The translations under genes and the position numbers were made by a program. From NCBI RefSeq assembly GCF_000004075.3, contig NC_026655.2, positions 3,968,001 through 4,032,000 of the forward strand: a DNA stretch of 64,000 bases, read 5' to 3'. Below the pieces are notes generated by a model, which saw only the letters and a program-made list of their open reading frames with translations, ran no database searches and had not been told where the DNA came from. The DNA comes from Cucumis sativus. Taxonomy: Eukaryota; Streptophyta; Magnoliopsida; Cucurbitales; Cucurbitaceae. Below are positions 35,569-48,667 of this stretch, piece by piece (the first letter of the stretch is position 1; the number at the start of each line of letters is the position of its first letter).

Positions 35569-38500
35569 TCATGTCTTTTGCTTCTTTCTTAATGCCTGCT
35601 CCATATTCTCTCCAGCTATAACTCTTGTACCAACGCTCGCTCTCTCACTTGGGCGAGCTGAATCGTCCTACGAAATAACAAAGAGAAGAATAAAAATTGG
35701 GAGAAATGTTAATAGAACTAGGAAAATAATATACCAAAATGAACCTAACTCAATTGAGATATGTATGTTTAATGTTCTAGGTCTAAGATTCAAAATTCAG
35801 ATTTAGCACCGGATGACCCCAACATTCTCCTACCATCTAGCATTTTCATTCCAGACAAGGAAGTATGACATTAAGTCATAAGGAATGCAGGAAAATATCG
35901 AGACCATTAGATGAATTTTGGGTCTACGGAGTTGCATGATGTACTAAAAAGACTCAGAAAAGGACATCTATGTAGTAGTATATTCAATTCTTGTTTACCA
36001 CAATAGGAGAAGGGACGATCTCTCTGTAATTCGTTCTCTTTCCAAGTTCTATTTGCACCGCAACGCTGGCCTGTGACATATCCACTCCAGAACTTTGTAG
36101 CGCTTGTGTGAGAATTTTTAACAACCTGCCCATCAACAAACCAAATCTCAAATTGTTTACTATTATGCTAGATACTTAACCACCTTGGAGAACCACACTC
36201 CAAAAGCTAGCTATTGGGGTGGGAGAGCCAAGTCACTTAACTACCAAATCCGTCATCCCATTCTAACTAATGTCTAGGCATCCCATAACTACTTTAATTC
36301 CTAACATATTAGTCTCTTCCAACAATTAACTTTGCTGCCAATAAGAGCTACTTACTAATACTATAATGTCAATCTTGAAGAGCGCTAAATTTATTGTTTG
36401 ACTGAATAAAAACTCAAGATCGTTAAAATTAATGTACACATTATACTCACCCTTGAGAATATGCACCTGAGATGCTAATTCTACCACCATCAATCCTCTG
36501 CTCAGGTTCTTTCAGCTTATTATTGCCATCAACAATATTGGTAGTACATGATCTCATCTCGCACGATAGTGGTTGTATTTCACATGGTTTATTGTCTGCA
36601 TTATGTCCTACTTGAGAATGGAGTCTAGTTTTTGCACCTTCACTTATGACAGGTGTGAAATGGCGTGGGTCCAACATTGGATAACACGTTTTGTTATTTG
36701 TTCCAGGGTGTTGATCCGCTTCTCGGAAGGTGGTGGAAGTACTGACTTCAGATTCTACTGGGTTGTGCGAGCACCTAGGAAATGCAGGGGAGTGACACAT
36801 ATTTTTCTCATCAGATCCAGCAAATATAAACACAGGGCCGCTCTTTGCTATTTGAGATTGATCGATGTAACATTGTGCTGGATTGCAATTGTTTCTCTGC
36901 ACAACAGATGATCAGAATCTTTCCTAATTAGGTGGCTAATACCATTAAGTTTACTGGAACAAGAACAAAAGAATAAGAGGTTTTTAGAAGGAATGTATAG
37001 AGAGAGAGTTTGTAATGAGTATTTACACAGGGGATCAATTTCGCTGGTTCATGATACCATCCTTGCGGTGGTGAGCTTTCATACTTGCGAACCTTTTCTT
37101 GTAAAAATTGAATGTACTCGATAACCTGGAAACATGCTGAGAAATCAATCTACAGCACATCATAAGCAAAAGAGAAGTAATGTATTATCAAGTGACATGC
37201 GCATTTACCTCTAATAAGAACGATGCCTTGTCTCTCTTCTGATCACTACGGGGAATTAGTTCTCTCAGCTTCTGAAATCTGCATGCAACTTTTCAACTTC
37301 AAACTTCTAGAGTGATACAACAAATTGCTTTCTATAAGGAAATATGTACGCAAGTCTGCTACTGAATTAACATATATCTACGAAATCTTGCCTATCATTA
37401 ATTTTGCTCCTTCGACGCTGTTCTGTTGCAGAATGTTTGGATCTCGGCGTGTTAGCCTTCTGATCAGAGCTTTTTCCACAGATATTAATCTTCAAGTCAC
37501 CTGTAAATCCAAGATTTTTAAAAAGGTGAATACTTGAGAAAAGTTTTCTGGGGGGAAAATTCAATTTTTACCCACTAAACTTATCACTATATCAACTTTA
37601 TCTATAAACTATAAACTTCTTCAAATTGAACTCCAGACTTAGTTTAATACGATTCAATTTCCACTAACTTTAACAAAAGAAAAAGTGGTGAAAGAATCTC
37701 CATAAACTCACTAATTACAATGATATCAAAATTTACAAAAGTTAGAATTTCAGTAGTCCACATATCAAATGTGTAACTTTGCCAAAACTCACAAATTTTA
37801 GCCCAGAAAAAATTAGCTTTACTCTATTTTAATTTTTCTTTCTAATCTCTTCTATTTTATACTTCATTAAAAGCTATCAAAATACTTTTTTCCAACGAAT
37901 TTTCACGAGAACTTCGGATAAAGATTGCAGCGAGATTCGACAAACTTAATAGTTTTGGGTCAAAATGAATGAGTTCTCCAGAAAGAAACAAATTATATTT
38001 GTGGGTATAACAAACAGAGCATCATGAGGAAATGAACCTTTATAGGCAGTGGATGGTGATGATTCCTTCTTAATAACAAATGCTTTGTCGTCGTCTAGTT
38101 CCTCTTCCATGGAGGAAACATTGACTGTGGACTTTAACATCTCACCGAAGCTTCGGCTCTGCTGCCCTGAAGGCCTGAACGTAAATTTTAAGGAAGTCCA
38201 GTCTCAATAACTACAAGGAAACTGAAACAATATGTTGACGTTTTGATAAGTAAGAAGCGAAAGAAGTGACTGACTGAGAGGGGGAGAGAGAGCTGAAGCT
38301 ACTGCGATGGTTGCTTGACGACGATTGCATTGGCCGCTCTGTTGTAACGGTCCATTGCTCAATCTTTGCCGGTGATTCTGCTATGAAGAACAGAATATCC
38401 GTTCGATCGGGAAAAATGATAAGGGAAAATATGTACTGATACCAGAACTCCGAATAAACACAAATAGAAAGTTGAGAGGAGAAAGCCCACATATGCACAT

Positions 38501-40239
38501 GCACAAGTTTCATAGTTTGGTAGCAAATATTGACCGATTAGTAGTCGCATGTTATTCCTCTGCGACCATGGGGTATGGTAGCAAATGTTGTGTGTGGGCT
38601 AGCTGTATATGAATAATTAGAGCTGAAAATATTGTAACAATAAAAAAACTTTACCCTTTAAGGCGGGCTTTTCACCCAGATTCTCCTTCCTTGTCTTTCC
38701 CTTTTTAACAGCAGATTCTTCCCACAGCGTGAAACCATTTCCAGACAAAGAGCTACAACGGGAGTTGTCATCACTTTTATCAGTATTACTGGCCTGAGGC
38801 ACTGGGAATACCGACCCTTCTGGCTTTGGAACCCTCTGGTTAAAATAAGAAATGTGGCTAATACTGTAAGTCCCAATTCCACCCGGTAATAAACGCTCGG
38901 CAGCAGAATTATGTGCTTGAGTTCCCAAGGTTGGCGCTGCTCGTTCCACAGTGGATACATTGATTGTTTTCTCTTCCTTGGCGCATGTCTTCCCAGTCCG
39001 TTCCAACGGCCGGAGAAAATCATGCGTTTTAAGGAAACCCCCTGTTCTCATAGAAATAGAAAAGATATTACAGTAAGCTAACCCAAAGTCAGCCTAAACT
39101 GGGATTACAATTTACAAAACTTGGAGACTGAATTCCCTGTTCATGTTTTACTATTCTCTTTTTTACATTGGAGGTGGGGAAGGTAAGCCACTAATATATA
39201 TAGCAATCATTACTTATAAAGAAATGGAAAAACAACTGTCCCAAAAAACAAGAACAAGCTGAATACAAAAATTTCAAAGTCCCCCCCATTCAAAGAGCAC
39301 TTCATAATGACAATTCCTTAAGCGACACGCATGGTGGGGGAGCAGTAAATATCTACAGTAGACGATATATCCACATGTCAAGGTTAGAAAGATTCACTTT
39401 ATTTATTATGGAATTTATTCATAAGCATATGCACATCTCAAAAGATTAAAAAAAAAAAAAGAAAAAAAAGGAAAAAAGAATGCATTTTTGAAGGGGTACC
39501 GAAAGGGAGGCTGAATTTGCATCCTTCCCTTATCCTGAAATGTGCGATAGGTCAAGTCATTTGTCGACACATGAGCTGAAAGCGGGTCCCCATCGATAAG
39601 GGGTGAGGCTAATTGGCTACCTGCCGAGCCTTTCCTTTTCCTTTTTGGAATTCAGTGACCCTATTCTATCATCTATCATCTATTCTATTCTGTTTCTAAT
39701 TTAATTCAGTCCCTACTTTTACTTTACTTCCTGCTCCAAAGATCAATGATTTAATTCAAGGTCACGTGCACGAACAACCATAGTTTTTATTTCGTTTTCA
39801 AACCAAAAGCAATTTATTAAATTTAATAAACAAAATACCTAAAACAGAGACGTGGCTTTACTTTAGAATACAAATTCTAAAGAACATAAAAACTCCTCAT
39901 TCATCTTGGATCTAAACTGTATATTACATCATCACTATTCACTAATAGTACGAAGCTAAACAGTTCTACGGAAATTAAAATCAAAATATGAGTTTGGATT
40001 TTTGCAACTTTAATCTGCGAGGTTTAATTAATTTAATTTACCTTGAAAGGACTGGGATGGATCTTGTTGAAGAGCAGTTGAATGACCATAGAGTGATAGA
40101 AAGTCATGCGTTGGTTTCCGTCCTGAACACAAAACAGCTTTATTCAATTTCTGTAAAACTCAAGTTCAGAAACATAAAAAATCAAATCGAAAAAACAACC
40201 TTCGGTTCCAAGAGGACGAGGAGGTTGAGGAAGCTCCAT
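35569..40239 (-). CDS. BIM1: BIM1-type bHLH transcription factor (BES1-interacting MYC-like)
   Basis: CDS complement(join(35569..35667,35999..36125,36451..36896,37027..37125,37209..37278,37392..37500,38038..38174,38275..38377,38655..39041,40042..40122,40200..40239)), 565 aa. The N terminus [20 protein letters not shown] then DFLSLYGHS and [10 protein letters not shown] match BIM1. The bHLH is residues ~269-321 ([20 protein letters not shown] then [20 protein letters not shown] and [12 protein letters not shown]). H272, E276 and R280 give the H-E-R pattern of E-box/G-box binders. The C-terminal block has [20 protein letters not shown] and ends [15 protein letters not shown] proteins pair with BES1/BZR factors in brassinosteroid-regulated transcription in the nucleus. 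Intron 6 (37279-37391) is a GC-AG intron (GATAG|GCAAGA); the other introns are GT-AG. Introns 2 (1 kb) and 5 (0.5 kb) are the longest. Confidence 0.92.
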
Positions 40240-40641
40240 CGTGAATTATAATCAATGCAAATTCTAAGAAAGTTCAATCCTCAGTGATTTAACCTAAAAT
40301 TGAGTGTAGAGATCGAGAATTTCCTGAATTCCTACAAAAGGTCACGGATCGGAGAATTTAGGCCTTGGTATAAAGATCTGAAAGTCGCATTCACTTTAGA
40401 AAAAAAAAAAAGAAAAAAGAACATATATGTGATTGCGAAGAAAGCAATTGTTGAATTCCAGCTGCTACAACAACAACAGTTGAAGAAGAAGAAGAAGATA
40501 CAAAATTCAAGAGAAAAAAAAAAAAAAAGAATTGGATGAATTAAGAAGAGAGTAGAGAGTAAATACCAGGATGAATCGGATGAGAAAGTGATTTAGAGTT
40601 GTTGTGAATTTCAAGAAATGAATTGGGAAAATGGAGAAGAG

Positions 40642-40673
<32 letters not shown>

Positions 40674-43325
40674 AGAAGAATCTGCTTCGAATTGCCGCTT
40701 ACAAACAAAAGAATTGTGTGTTTTTTTGTTTAGGCATCCAATTTCTCGTTTTTCAAAAACTGAAAATCCGAAAAACCAAATAATAATGAAAATGAAAATG
40801 GAAAAAGAGGCGTAAGGGTTGGATTGGATTCACCATCTTTTATTTATACTTTCTCTCTCTTTCTTTTTACTATTGAAAAGGGACCCTTCTTCCACTACAA
40901 ACACTTAAACAATCATACAAATCACTAAGTAAGTTTTCTTCTAAAAATTGGATTAACATCACCACAAAAACATGAAATGTAAAAAAGTTTAAATGCTTTT
41001 TGATTCTTTGGTTTTCGTCGTTTTCCGTTAGGTGGGACTACGGCGTTAAGTTAACGGCGTCGCTGTCCACGAGCTTTAATTTAAATGCATTATATATATA
41101 TATATATAATATATATATATACCTCTGGGCGTCAATCCCTATCTATTTTCCAAATATTTTCGGCAATCCCAACTTGTCCTAATTCTTATTTCAAAATCAC
41201 CTTATTATTATTATTATTATTAAATAAAATTTTCATTAATATATCAAACAGACACAAAAAATTTCATTAAATATTTTGTGGGTTTGTTAAATTTTTTAAA
41301 AAAATCAAAACTAATTTTGTATTTTGGGTAAATAAAATAAATTGATTTTTTAAAAGTTTTATGATTTAAAATAAAATTTCTTATATATTTGTCATTTATT
41401 TTTGTGGAGAGAGAGGATGTTGGTGGAAGGCGTGGGATAATCACGTGACTGACAACCTCTTCTTCTTCCCTTTTTGTAATTTTTTTTTTTAATTTTAAGC
41501 TTAAAGTTTAAGCCTCAAAAAACAATTTCACTTTTTTTTTTTGGCATTTTCTATTTTTTTTCTTCCAATATATATATATATATAAAGAAAAGATTATCTT
41601 AAAAAATTTAGAAGGTAGTTAAGTTGATTAATTATTATATGTGCGTTAGTTAATTCGAGATATGCACATGGAGGTATGTGATTGTGGATACAAATTATAT
41701 TAATATAAACTTTTCAACAATACCATTTGACATAAGATGAGAGGGTTTTAGGTTGTTGATTAGTTTTAGTCTATTTGATTTAACACCAGAACAACCTCCT
41801 AATGTGTTTCAATTAATTAATTTTCCTAATAACAATTTATCCCCATACTTATCTTCAACAACCATATTCATTACATAATTACTTTTAAAATAAAAAATAA
41901 AAAATAAAATTGAACTTAATTTAATGGCAATGGAGGTCATAGGGTTCCATGGGGTTTTGCTTAAGTTTTCGAGTCTATTATGTTTTAAAGTGTTGTGTCC
42001 AGCTTAGGTTTATTCATCAGAAAGGAAATCAAGTTGTTGATCATCTAGAAAAATTGGCTTGTTGCAAAAAGGAAAAGAACTTTGTAAGATGTTTCTTCCC
42101 TCTATAAAGGTAGAGCCTCCCCCCTCCCACCACAACTTAGCCATGTGATGAACATGTTTGGTTAGTGTTTTTCAAAACAAAAACAAAAAAGAAAAACTTG
42201 AAAACACTATATATCTACATAAGGCCCTACAAATATTTTTAGTTAACTTTTTATGCACAAACATATTGAAAAGAGAAGTGAAATTCTTTAGCTTTATTTA
42301 TAGTAATTTAATTTGATTTTAATGCAAATGAAATATGAAATATGATTTAAGTGGGGGTTCGTGCAAGTTGATATAAATGCAATAGTTAGTGATCCAATTC
42401 CATCTCCCCTGTCTTCTTTCTATCATTTCTGTCTTTCTTTCTTCTTTCATCCAAACCTACACTTAAGACATGGATTTGACATTATTGCTTTTTATAGCTT
42501 CTTATCAAAATTTCAATATTTCTCATGTCTATACAATTCTCAAATTGTATCAACACTCAACATAAAATCACGTTTCATCCTTCAACTTTTAAAAATGATT
42601 CTAATGGTTGTCCCTTTGATCATCAAGTCTGCCTAAGATTATATCATGCCTCCAACTCGCTCTCCTTAAGTTTGGTCTCAATTTTGTTTGAATTGACGTG
42701 CTTAAAAGGAATATAAGGTCGGATCTTTGTTTTGGATATATAACATACCCTTTTCCAAGGGTTGTTAAATAGCATTTATAAGCCAAACCAACCAACACAT
42801 GCCTTTGTTTGTGTGTGATGACAAAATTGTTAGAGACGTTTTTGGCACTCAAGGGAGTGCCAATCTGTCCTCTACTGCTTTATTTCTTGATCAATATATA
42901 TTTTAGACATTTACCTTTTGGCCAGATGCACACTTCACAATGCTCTTTCTCAACATCCTTCCGTCTTGGACAACTTTTAACTCTTAAATAAGTTCACTCA
43001 AAATGAAAGCAAGGTGAATATGGATAAAAAGATATATTCAAACTAATTTGTAGATCAGTAATGAACAAATCATGAAGATGTTAACAATACTGACAAATCC
43101 AAATATGTTATCATCATCATTATTATTAATATTATTATCGTATTGAATTCATCATATAATAAATGTAATTTAAATTTAAAAAGTATAAAAGAAGCAACAG
43201 AAAAAAGAAAGATGGAAGGAGGGGGGAATAGCATAAAACACGGACATTCTGAAGGGATCCGTTTAGGGATCAGTTAACAAATACTAAACTTTAAAAGGGG
43301 TTACCGGCGAAGAATCCGCAAGACG
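40240..43325. other. BIM1 upstream intergenic region
   Basis: No gene recognised. AT-rich with (TA)n at 41094-41120 and TTA repeats at 41202-41220. One G-box lies at 41442-41447. Confidence 0.5.
40632..40680. repeat. (GAA/GGA)n purine tract in the BIM1 promoter/leader
   Basis: Roughly 50 bases of GAA/GGA units on the + strand, a pyrimidine tract (TTC)n in BIM1 sense, lie 400 bases upstream of the BIM1 start. The Glu-rich open frame across it on the + strand is taken as an artefact. Confidence 0.85.
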
Positions 43326-43982
43326 CACGTGATCCTTTTCACACCCTCTTCCTCACGTGGCCAACTCACTATTTTCGGGACCCACTTTCTTTTTTTCTTT
43401 TTTCTTTTTTTAATATTTTGGCTGCCCATGCTTATGGATGCCGTCCGTATGTAATTTTAATTTAATAAAAGGGCAATATAAATAATCGAATTAATACGAA
43501 AAGTAAAAGAAAAGGGATAATTAATTAATATAGTTTGGAGAAAAGTTGTTTTTTTCTTTAATGGTTTGATGGGGTAATCAATAAATAAATAATTGATAGT
43601 TATATAAAAAGAAATGTGTGGAGAAGTGATAGGGGTATTAGGGCTGTGACGAATGATGAAGTGACAGCACCCAACACGGAAATGGTAGTTCAGTTTCAAA
43701 GCACGTGATAAGGCAGTTTTGTCACGTGTGTCCCCATCCCTCCCTGCCTCCTCCCCCCCCCACGTGCTCCTCTCCTGACACCTCTCCACGTGTGTTGTGG
43801 GTCCTTTATAATATATATATTTATTTATTTATTTATTTAATTTTGTGAAACATTTTTCCAAAATTGATATACCAAAATTTACAAAACTAATAATTATTTA
43901 TGAAGAAACTTGAGTACCTAAAAGACGATGTCCACGTCCATGTCCATGTCCATCTTCTGCTGACGTTCTTCAAAGTCACGTG
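43326..43982. promoter_or_regulatory. Cluster of seven perfect G-boxes (CACGTG)
   Basis: CACGTG occurs at 43326, 43354, 43702, 43723, 43761, 43787 and 43977. Several have ABRE-like extensions such as CACGTGGC and CACGTGTC/G. The local DNA is richer in C than its surroundings and includes tcctttataatata at 43801. It lies between the 3' end of the RING-PHD gene and the far-upstream side of BIM1. Whether it is a distal enhancer, the promoter of an unseen transcript, or chance is open. Confidence 0.6.
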
Positions 43983-44180
43983 ATTTTGTCATAAGCGCTT
44001 TTCTGAGTGCTTTCACAGAGCGTCCACAAAAGCACTTTCACATCAACCCCTTCCAGTTTGGTCCCCGCATCTTCTTCTTCTACTTCTTCAACTCTTTGGC
44101 TTCTCTATTTTGTCCTCCTCTCCTAACTCTTACGGATAATAATGATAATAATCCACATTATTTGTTAGTTTCTTTACAGC

Positions 44181-46863
44181 CTATGAAGTTGAACCCACCG
44201 TTAGTTTTTCTAACATAATGGCATTAACAACATCTTTCACAAACCACATGAAGCATTTCCTGCAAGAATCCGGCATTAGAGTCGACCTGTGAAGCTTCCG
44301 GATTTCTTCTTCTGTGTGTTTGCAAACCGAGGACGATACGTATTGTTTTGTTGGTTTTGGTGGGGGTTCTAAACCACATCTTGCCATGATTGTGTGTGTT
44401 GCTAGCCTTGTCACTTCTTTGTACCTTTCATATCCTGCATAAATCTTATCTAATTATTACTCCGCTTTATTGTTACAAGATAACTGCATATCAAATTAAT
44501 GGTAATGGGGTTGGAGAGTGTGACGTCGTACCCAAATTTTTGCCTTGGCTTAGGAGTTTTAGATTGATTTTGACCAGTGTTCGTATCTCACTTTTGCCAT
44601 CGTGATCACTGCCAGCCTCACGAGCAGAATGGTGTTTATCCGAGGCTTGTGTCATTGTGGAGGATGATGAAACTTCATCCACTATTTTGTTTGATGGCTT
44701 TCTTCTATTTTCACAGTGGAAATCACCTCCGCCAGTCTGGACCATTTTACCCAAGGGAAATTCTCCATTACTGGATGAATGGGTAGGAAAAAACTCATCA
44801 GAAGCTTTATTCTTCTTACTTGCTACAGGACGACACAATTGCTTATCCAACTCGAGCAATCTTTGTTTTCCCATTTCCTTCTTATGCTTGGCTGGCTCAT
44901 CCGGCTTCTTGATTTTGTACTGTTGACCTTTAGCTGTGTGAGAATCTTTTGTTTTTGTGGTTATTTGTCTACTAACAGGATGTCTCAAGGTTTGATCTCC
45001 CTCACGTATAGATTTGGCCTTTGCAATTTCCATCATTCGCCATGCCTTCTCGACATCACAAGAGTTTCCATTAGACTCAGGTAATGTGGTTGCCTGCAAG
45101 CTAATGGCATGAGGTTGATTTGTTTGCTTGTTTATTAGTTCAGCACCACCAGTATCTCGTTTGGAACTGTTGCCACAATATGTGGATGAGCTGCTAGCAG
45201 GAAACCTCAGCGAACCCTTTCGTACAGCATCCCAATTATCACGTAATGCCCTTATATAGCTATGGATGTTGCGACATCGATGTAATGTTCTTGCACTTGT
45301 TCCCGCAGCTTTACCTCCTCGACTAGGCAATGATTTCTGGGCCACACTTCTTCTCGAACTGGGGACAATAGAAGGTGGTTCACGATTGGAATGTAAAAGA
45401 GCTCCTCTACGAGTTATGCTAACTGTTTGAGCACTTGATTCTTTTACTATATCAGAAATAGCAATGCGTGGTTCAACTGTAGTTGTTTGATTTTGTTTGA
45501 TGAAACTAGTATCTAATTCAGTATCAGTATGTTGAGCTCTGGCGATGGTGCAGTCATGGCAATACCAATCACCTTCGGGTACATTAGCACCAAGGCCGAC
45601 ACAAAAAGTATGAGCAGCTGAATCACAGAGATCACAGAGTAACATGAGACCTTCATCTTCCATTCCCTTGCACACAGTACAACACGTCTCTGCATATGGA
45701 TCCCCAATTCTAGCACTTCCAGAAGCAGACTGGTCCTGAAATCAGGAAAAGTTAGAAGCTTTTTAAACTATGTGTATTTCTACACCCAAATTGAACTATG
45801 TTTAGCAAATCATGCTTATAAACAGAAGATTTCTACTGCGCTATACATCTTTTAGATGGTTTAAAAACTAAAAAAGAATTCAAATGTGTGTTTTTAAAGA
45901 ACATGAAATCTGACCAAACAAACTTGTGATGAACAAGTATAACAAACAGAAAACTAAAAATAAAATGGATATCAAACAAGACCTTAGATGGATGTTCATT
46001 CAAATTTTGTGGAGGATGAACTTGCGAAACTGAAATATTTCTGGTGAGGTAAATAAAGATGCTTATACTTCTTAAATCTTTTAAAGACTTCTATCATTGC
46101 TGTTCGAACAAGTAAATGACAGCAGAAAGAGAAATGGATGCTGTAGAGATGCAAAAGTATATCTATTTTGACCTTAACCTGAAAATCAAGCAAGTGCCCA
46201 CAAAATTTCGACATAGTTCAATACAATCAAACGTAATTATATGAAAATTTGTTCCAATAACTACGAGTTTCAAAAGAAAGGGAAGAATTTTACTAGTAGA
46301 GAGTACTGCATTGCATTATTCAATCGGACTGAGACTTGCAGTCAAGCATATTAGCAATGACATCAATTCTAAAACAAAAAAATTTCAAATTCCAAGCAAA
46401 AACCGCACCCCTTAAACCCTAAAAAACCTAAATATCAATCTTCGAGTTCACAATCAAGCAGTAAGATGTCAATTACAGAGTTACTGACCTGATTCCGCAT
46501 AGGAATATTAACAATTCGTTCACGGAGTCGACAAGGATCCTTCGCAATTCTATGAACAACAGTGAACCTTCCCTTACAAGCAGGGCATCTAGATTCAATC
46601 CTCGCCCACTCCATAATGCAGACGAAGCAAAAATAATGATCACAGGAATCAAGCTTGCCTCTCTCCGCTTTTCCATCTTCCGAAAAGCAAATTACACAGA
46701 TAGAAGAAGGATTATCATCAATCAGCAGGTGACTTTCTTCAAATCCACCTTCAAGAAATTCCTCTTCGTTACCGAATTTAGCACTCGCGGAAGGACAAGA
46801 AATTAGGGCTTTTAATCGATCTTCTGAGGACGAAGCAAAGGAGTTAGTTGAATCGTCCGCCAT
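44181..46863 (-). CDS. RING (C3HC4) plus PHD zinc-finger protein, putative E3 ubiquitin ligase/chromatin reader
   Basis: CDS complement(join(44181..44434,44532..45735,46489..46863)), 610 aa, GT-AG. RING finger: C56, C59, C74, H76, C79, C82, C93, C96 (CVICFSEDG ... CDHYFCFVC ... CPACKGRF). PHD finger: C144, C147, C159, C162, H167, C170, C184, C187 (MLLCDLCDSAAHTFCVGLG, GDWYCHDC). The middle (200-530) is polar and low-complexity. The last exon has a conserved block (CKHTEEEIRKLHRSTLMPDS, CFMWFVKDVVNAIMLEKLT) seen in plant PHD/RING proteins. A RING with a PHD suggests ubiquitin transfer directed by histone-tail reading in the nucleus; that is inferred. The frame is open upstream of 46863, but no ATG occurs there. 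Intron 1 is 753 bases; an extra short exon there cannot be ruled out. Confidence 0.87.
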
Positions 46864-48585
46864 CGTCGACGAGTGACAGAGTGACCCTTCGGACCGGCGA
46901 AATAGTTCAGACAAGGTCGCCGATGAACGTCGACGAACAGTCGTTGTGCGAGGAGGCCGCCGGTCTCGTATTGTCCGTTTCTCCAAAATATTCTTTTAAG
47001 AGAATGAAAAAAAATATATATTATTTTCATTTTCTCCTTTGCCAATATTTAAAAAAAATATTACCAATAGTGACATGGCAATAGCTGTATTTAAATTTTG
47101 AATTCTCCCACAACATCCATCAAATATACTTTCAAAGTTTGAAGTTCAATTAAATAGTATAAACTTCACACATTTGGTCATCATTCAATTTCTCGTAACA
47201 TTGTTATTCAATCGTTTAGAGCTTACAAAGATTGTCTCACCTCAACATTACATGTTGTTTGATGATTAAGACATTATAAGTTTGAATTTATCTACAGTTT
47301 GATCAATGTTAATTATGATTACTGAAAATCAGACAAGTATTGAAATGCATGTTGAATTGAGAGCAAAACAAAGACGATCCAAACGATCGGTATCTCTTTA
47401 AAAAGAGTTCAGTATTGTAATTCATATTTAAAACGCTCGATTCAAACGTAAATTTTGAATTACATTTCAAACATTCTTTCATTTTTTTTTGTTTCTAATG
47501 CTAACCATTTTCAAAATTTAATATTTATTTCCACTTTTCAACCATTGCATGGATTGGAGAATGAAAAACATAAAAATAGAAAATATGTTGGTGGTAATGG
47601 ATGAAAGCCCATGTGAAGGTGTTGGGTAAAGGAGAAACAACATTTTTTCATTTTGGAACAAATCCCAAAGTAATAATACTTCACAACATTATAAATTTAA
47701 CCTACAAAAGTTTATTTTGCCCTTCATTTAACTCCTCACCCTCAAATGTTTACATTCATTTTCTTTTTACATCTCTATGTCATTTTATCATTTTACCATT
47801 TTTCTTTTACTGTATGGGTGTGAACCAAAATGTACCATTTAATTTAATAAAATATAAAATAATCCAAAATGTATTTTCAACCCTTCGAAAAAATAGCAAA
47901 AAGAAAAAAATTTTGATAATAGAGTTCATAATATGCCAAATTTACAATATGAAAGAAGAGGTGTTATGTGTTTTTTTTTTAATTTTACCTTTTTTTTTTC
48001 ACTAATGCAATTTTTCTTAATTATATATCATTAAATAAATAAAAGTAAGAAATTTTTAAAAATAGAAAAATTGACAAACTATTTATGGTTCATACCAAAG
48101 TTTTAATCCAAGTCCAAAATAGATTACTAAAATTTTAACCTAAGCTCAAAGTATGTTTGTATATAATGTAAATACTTTACATTTTCTTCTATTTATGTGA
48201 ATTTTCCGTAAAAGTAACACGTAAATTAATTTGTTTATGGAAATAAACAAAATTTCCACATTTCAAGAGGGTTTGTAATTTGTTGTCTCCTTTCACATCT
48301 CCCCAAACATAAAACCCATCAAATTACAATACCTAAGATTTCAAAGGTTCTTGAAGATTTGTGGGTTTGTTGTCTATATATATATATATATACAATACAT
48401 AATCTTTACCTTTGACAATTTTCCCACTCACACATGCAATCAATAAACAATAACCAAACTCCCAACCACATTCTCTTCTTTATTTTTCTCAATGCATAAC
48501 CAAACAAACACAAACAAAGATATACACTTTTGTTTTAATCTAAGTTTTGACTTCCAAATAACACTCTCTTTTTTACTTTTCTCTC
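46864..48585. other. Divergent spacer between the RING-PHD and RGF-like genes
   Basis: It contains the two outward promoters. Open frames such as 47601-48005 are AT-rich without family resemblance. No gene recognised. Confidence 0.5.
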
Positions 48586-48591
48586 TATAAA
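48586..48591 (+). promoter_or_regulatory. Putative TATA box of the RGF-like gene
   Basis: TATAAA in ctctctataaattacac, 82 bases before the start codon, implies a ~50-base leader. Confidence 0.6.
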
Positions 48592-48667
48592 TTACACTCT
48601 TCTTCTCATTTCAAATGCTTCCCCCCTTTGCTTTTTCTTCCCCACATCTCTGTTTTGTTCACTACTC

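Noticed and set aside
40618-40815. Glu-rich 65-residue frame on the + strand
   Set aside because: Created by the (GAA)n tract in the BIM1 promoter/leader.
45996-46214. Possible extra exon within RING-PHD intron 1
   Set aside because: AT-rich translation without similarity to the family; exons 1 and 2 join in frame without it.
46864-46986. N-terminal extension of the RING-PHD protein
   Set aside because: Open frame without an ATG (apparent start TTG); the first ATG is at 46863.
47601-48005. 134-residue + strand frame
   Set aside because: Phe/Ile/Asn/Lys-rich translation of AT-rich spacer, with no motif or homologue recognised.
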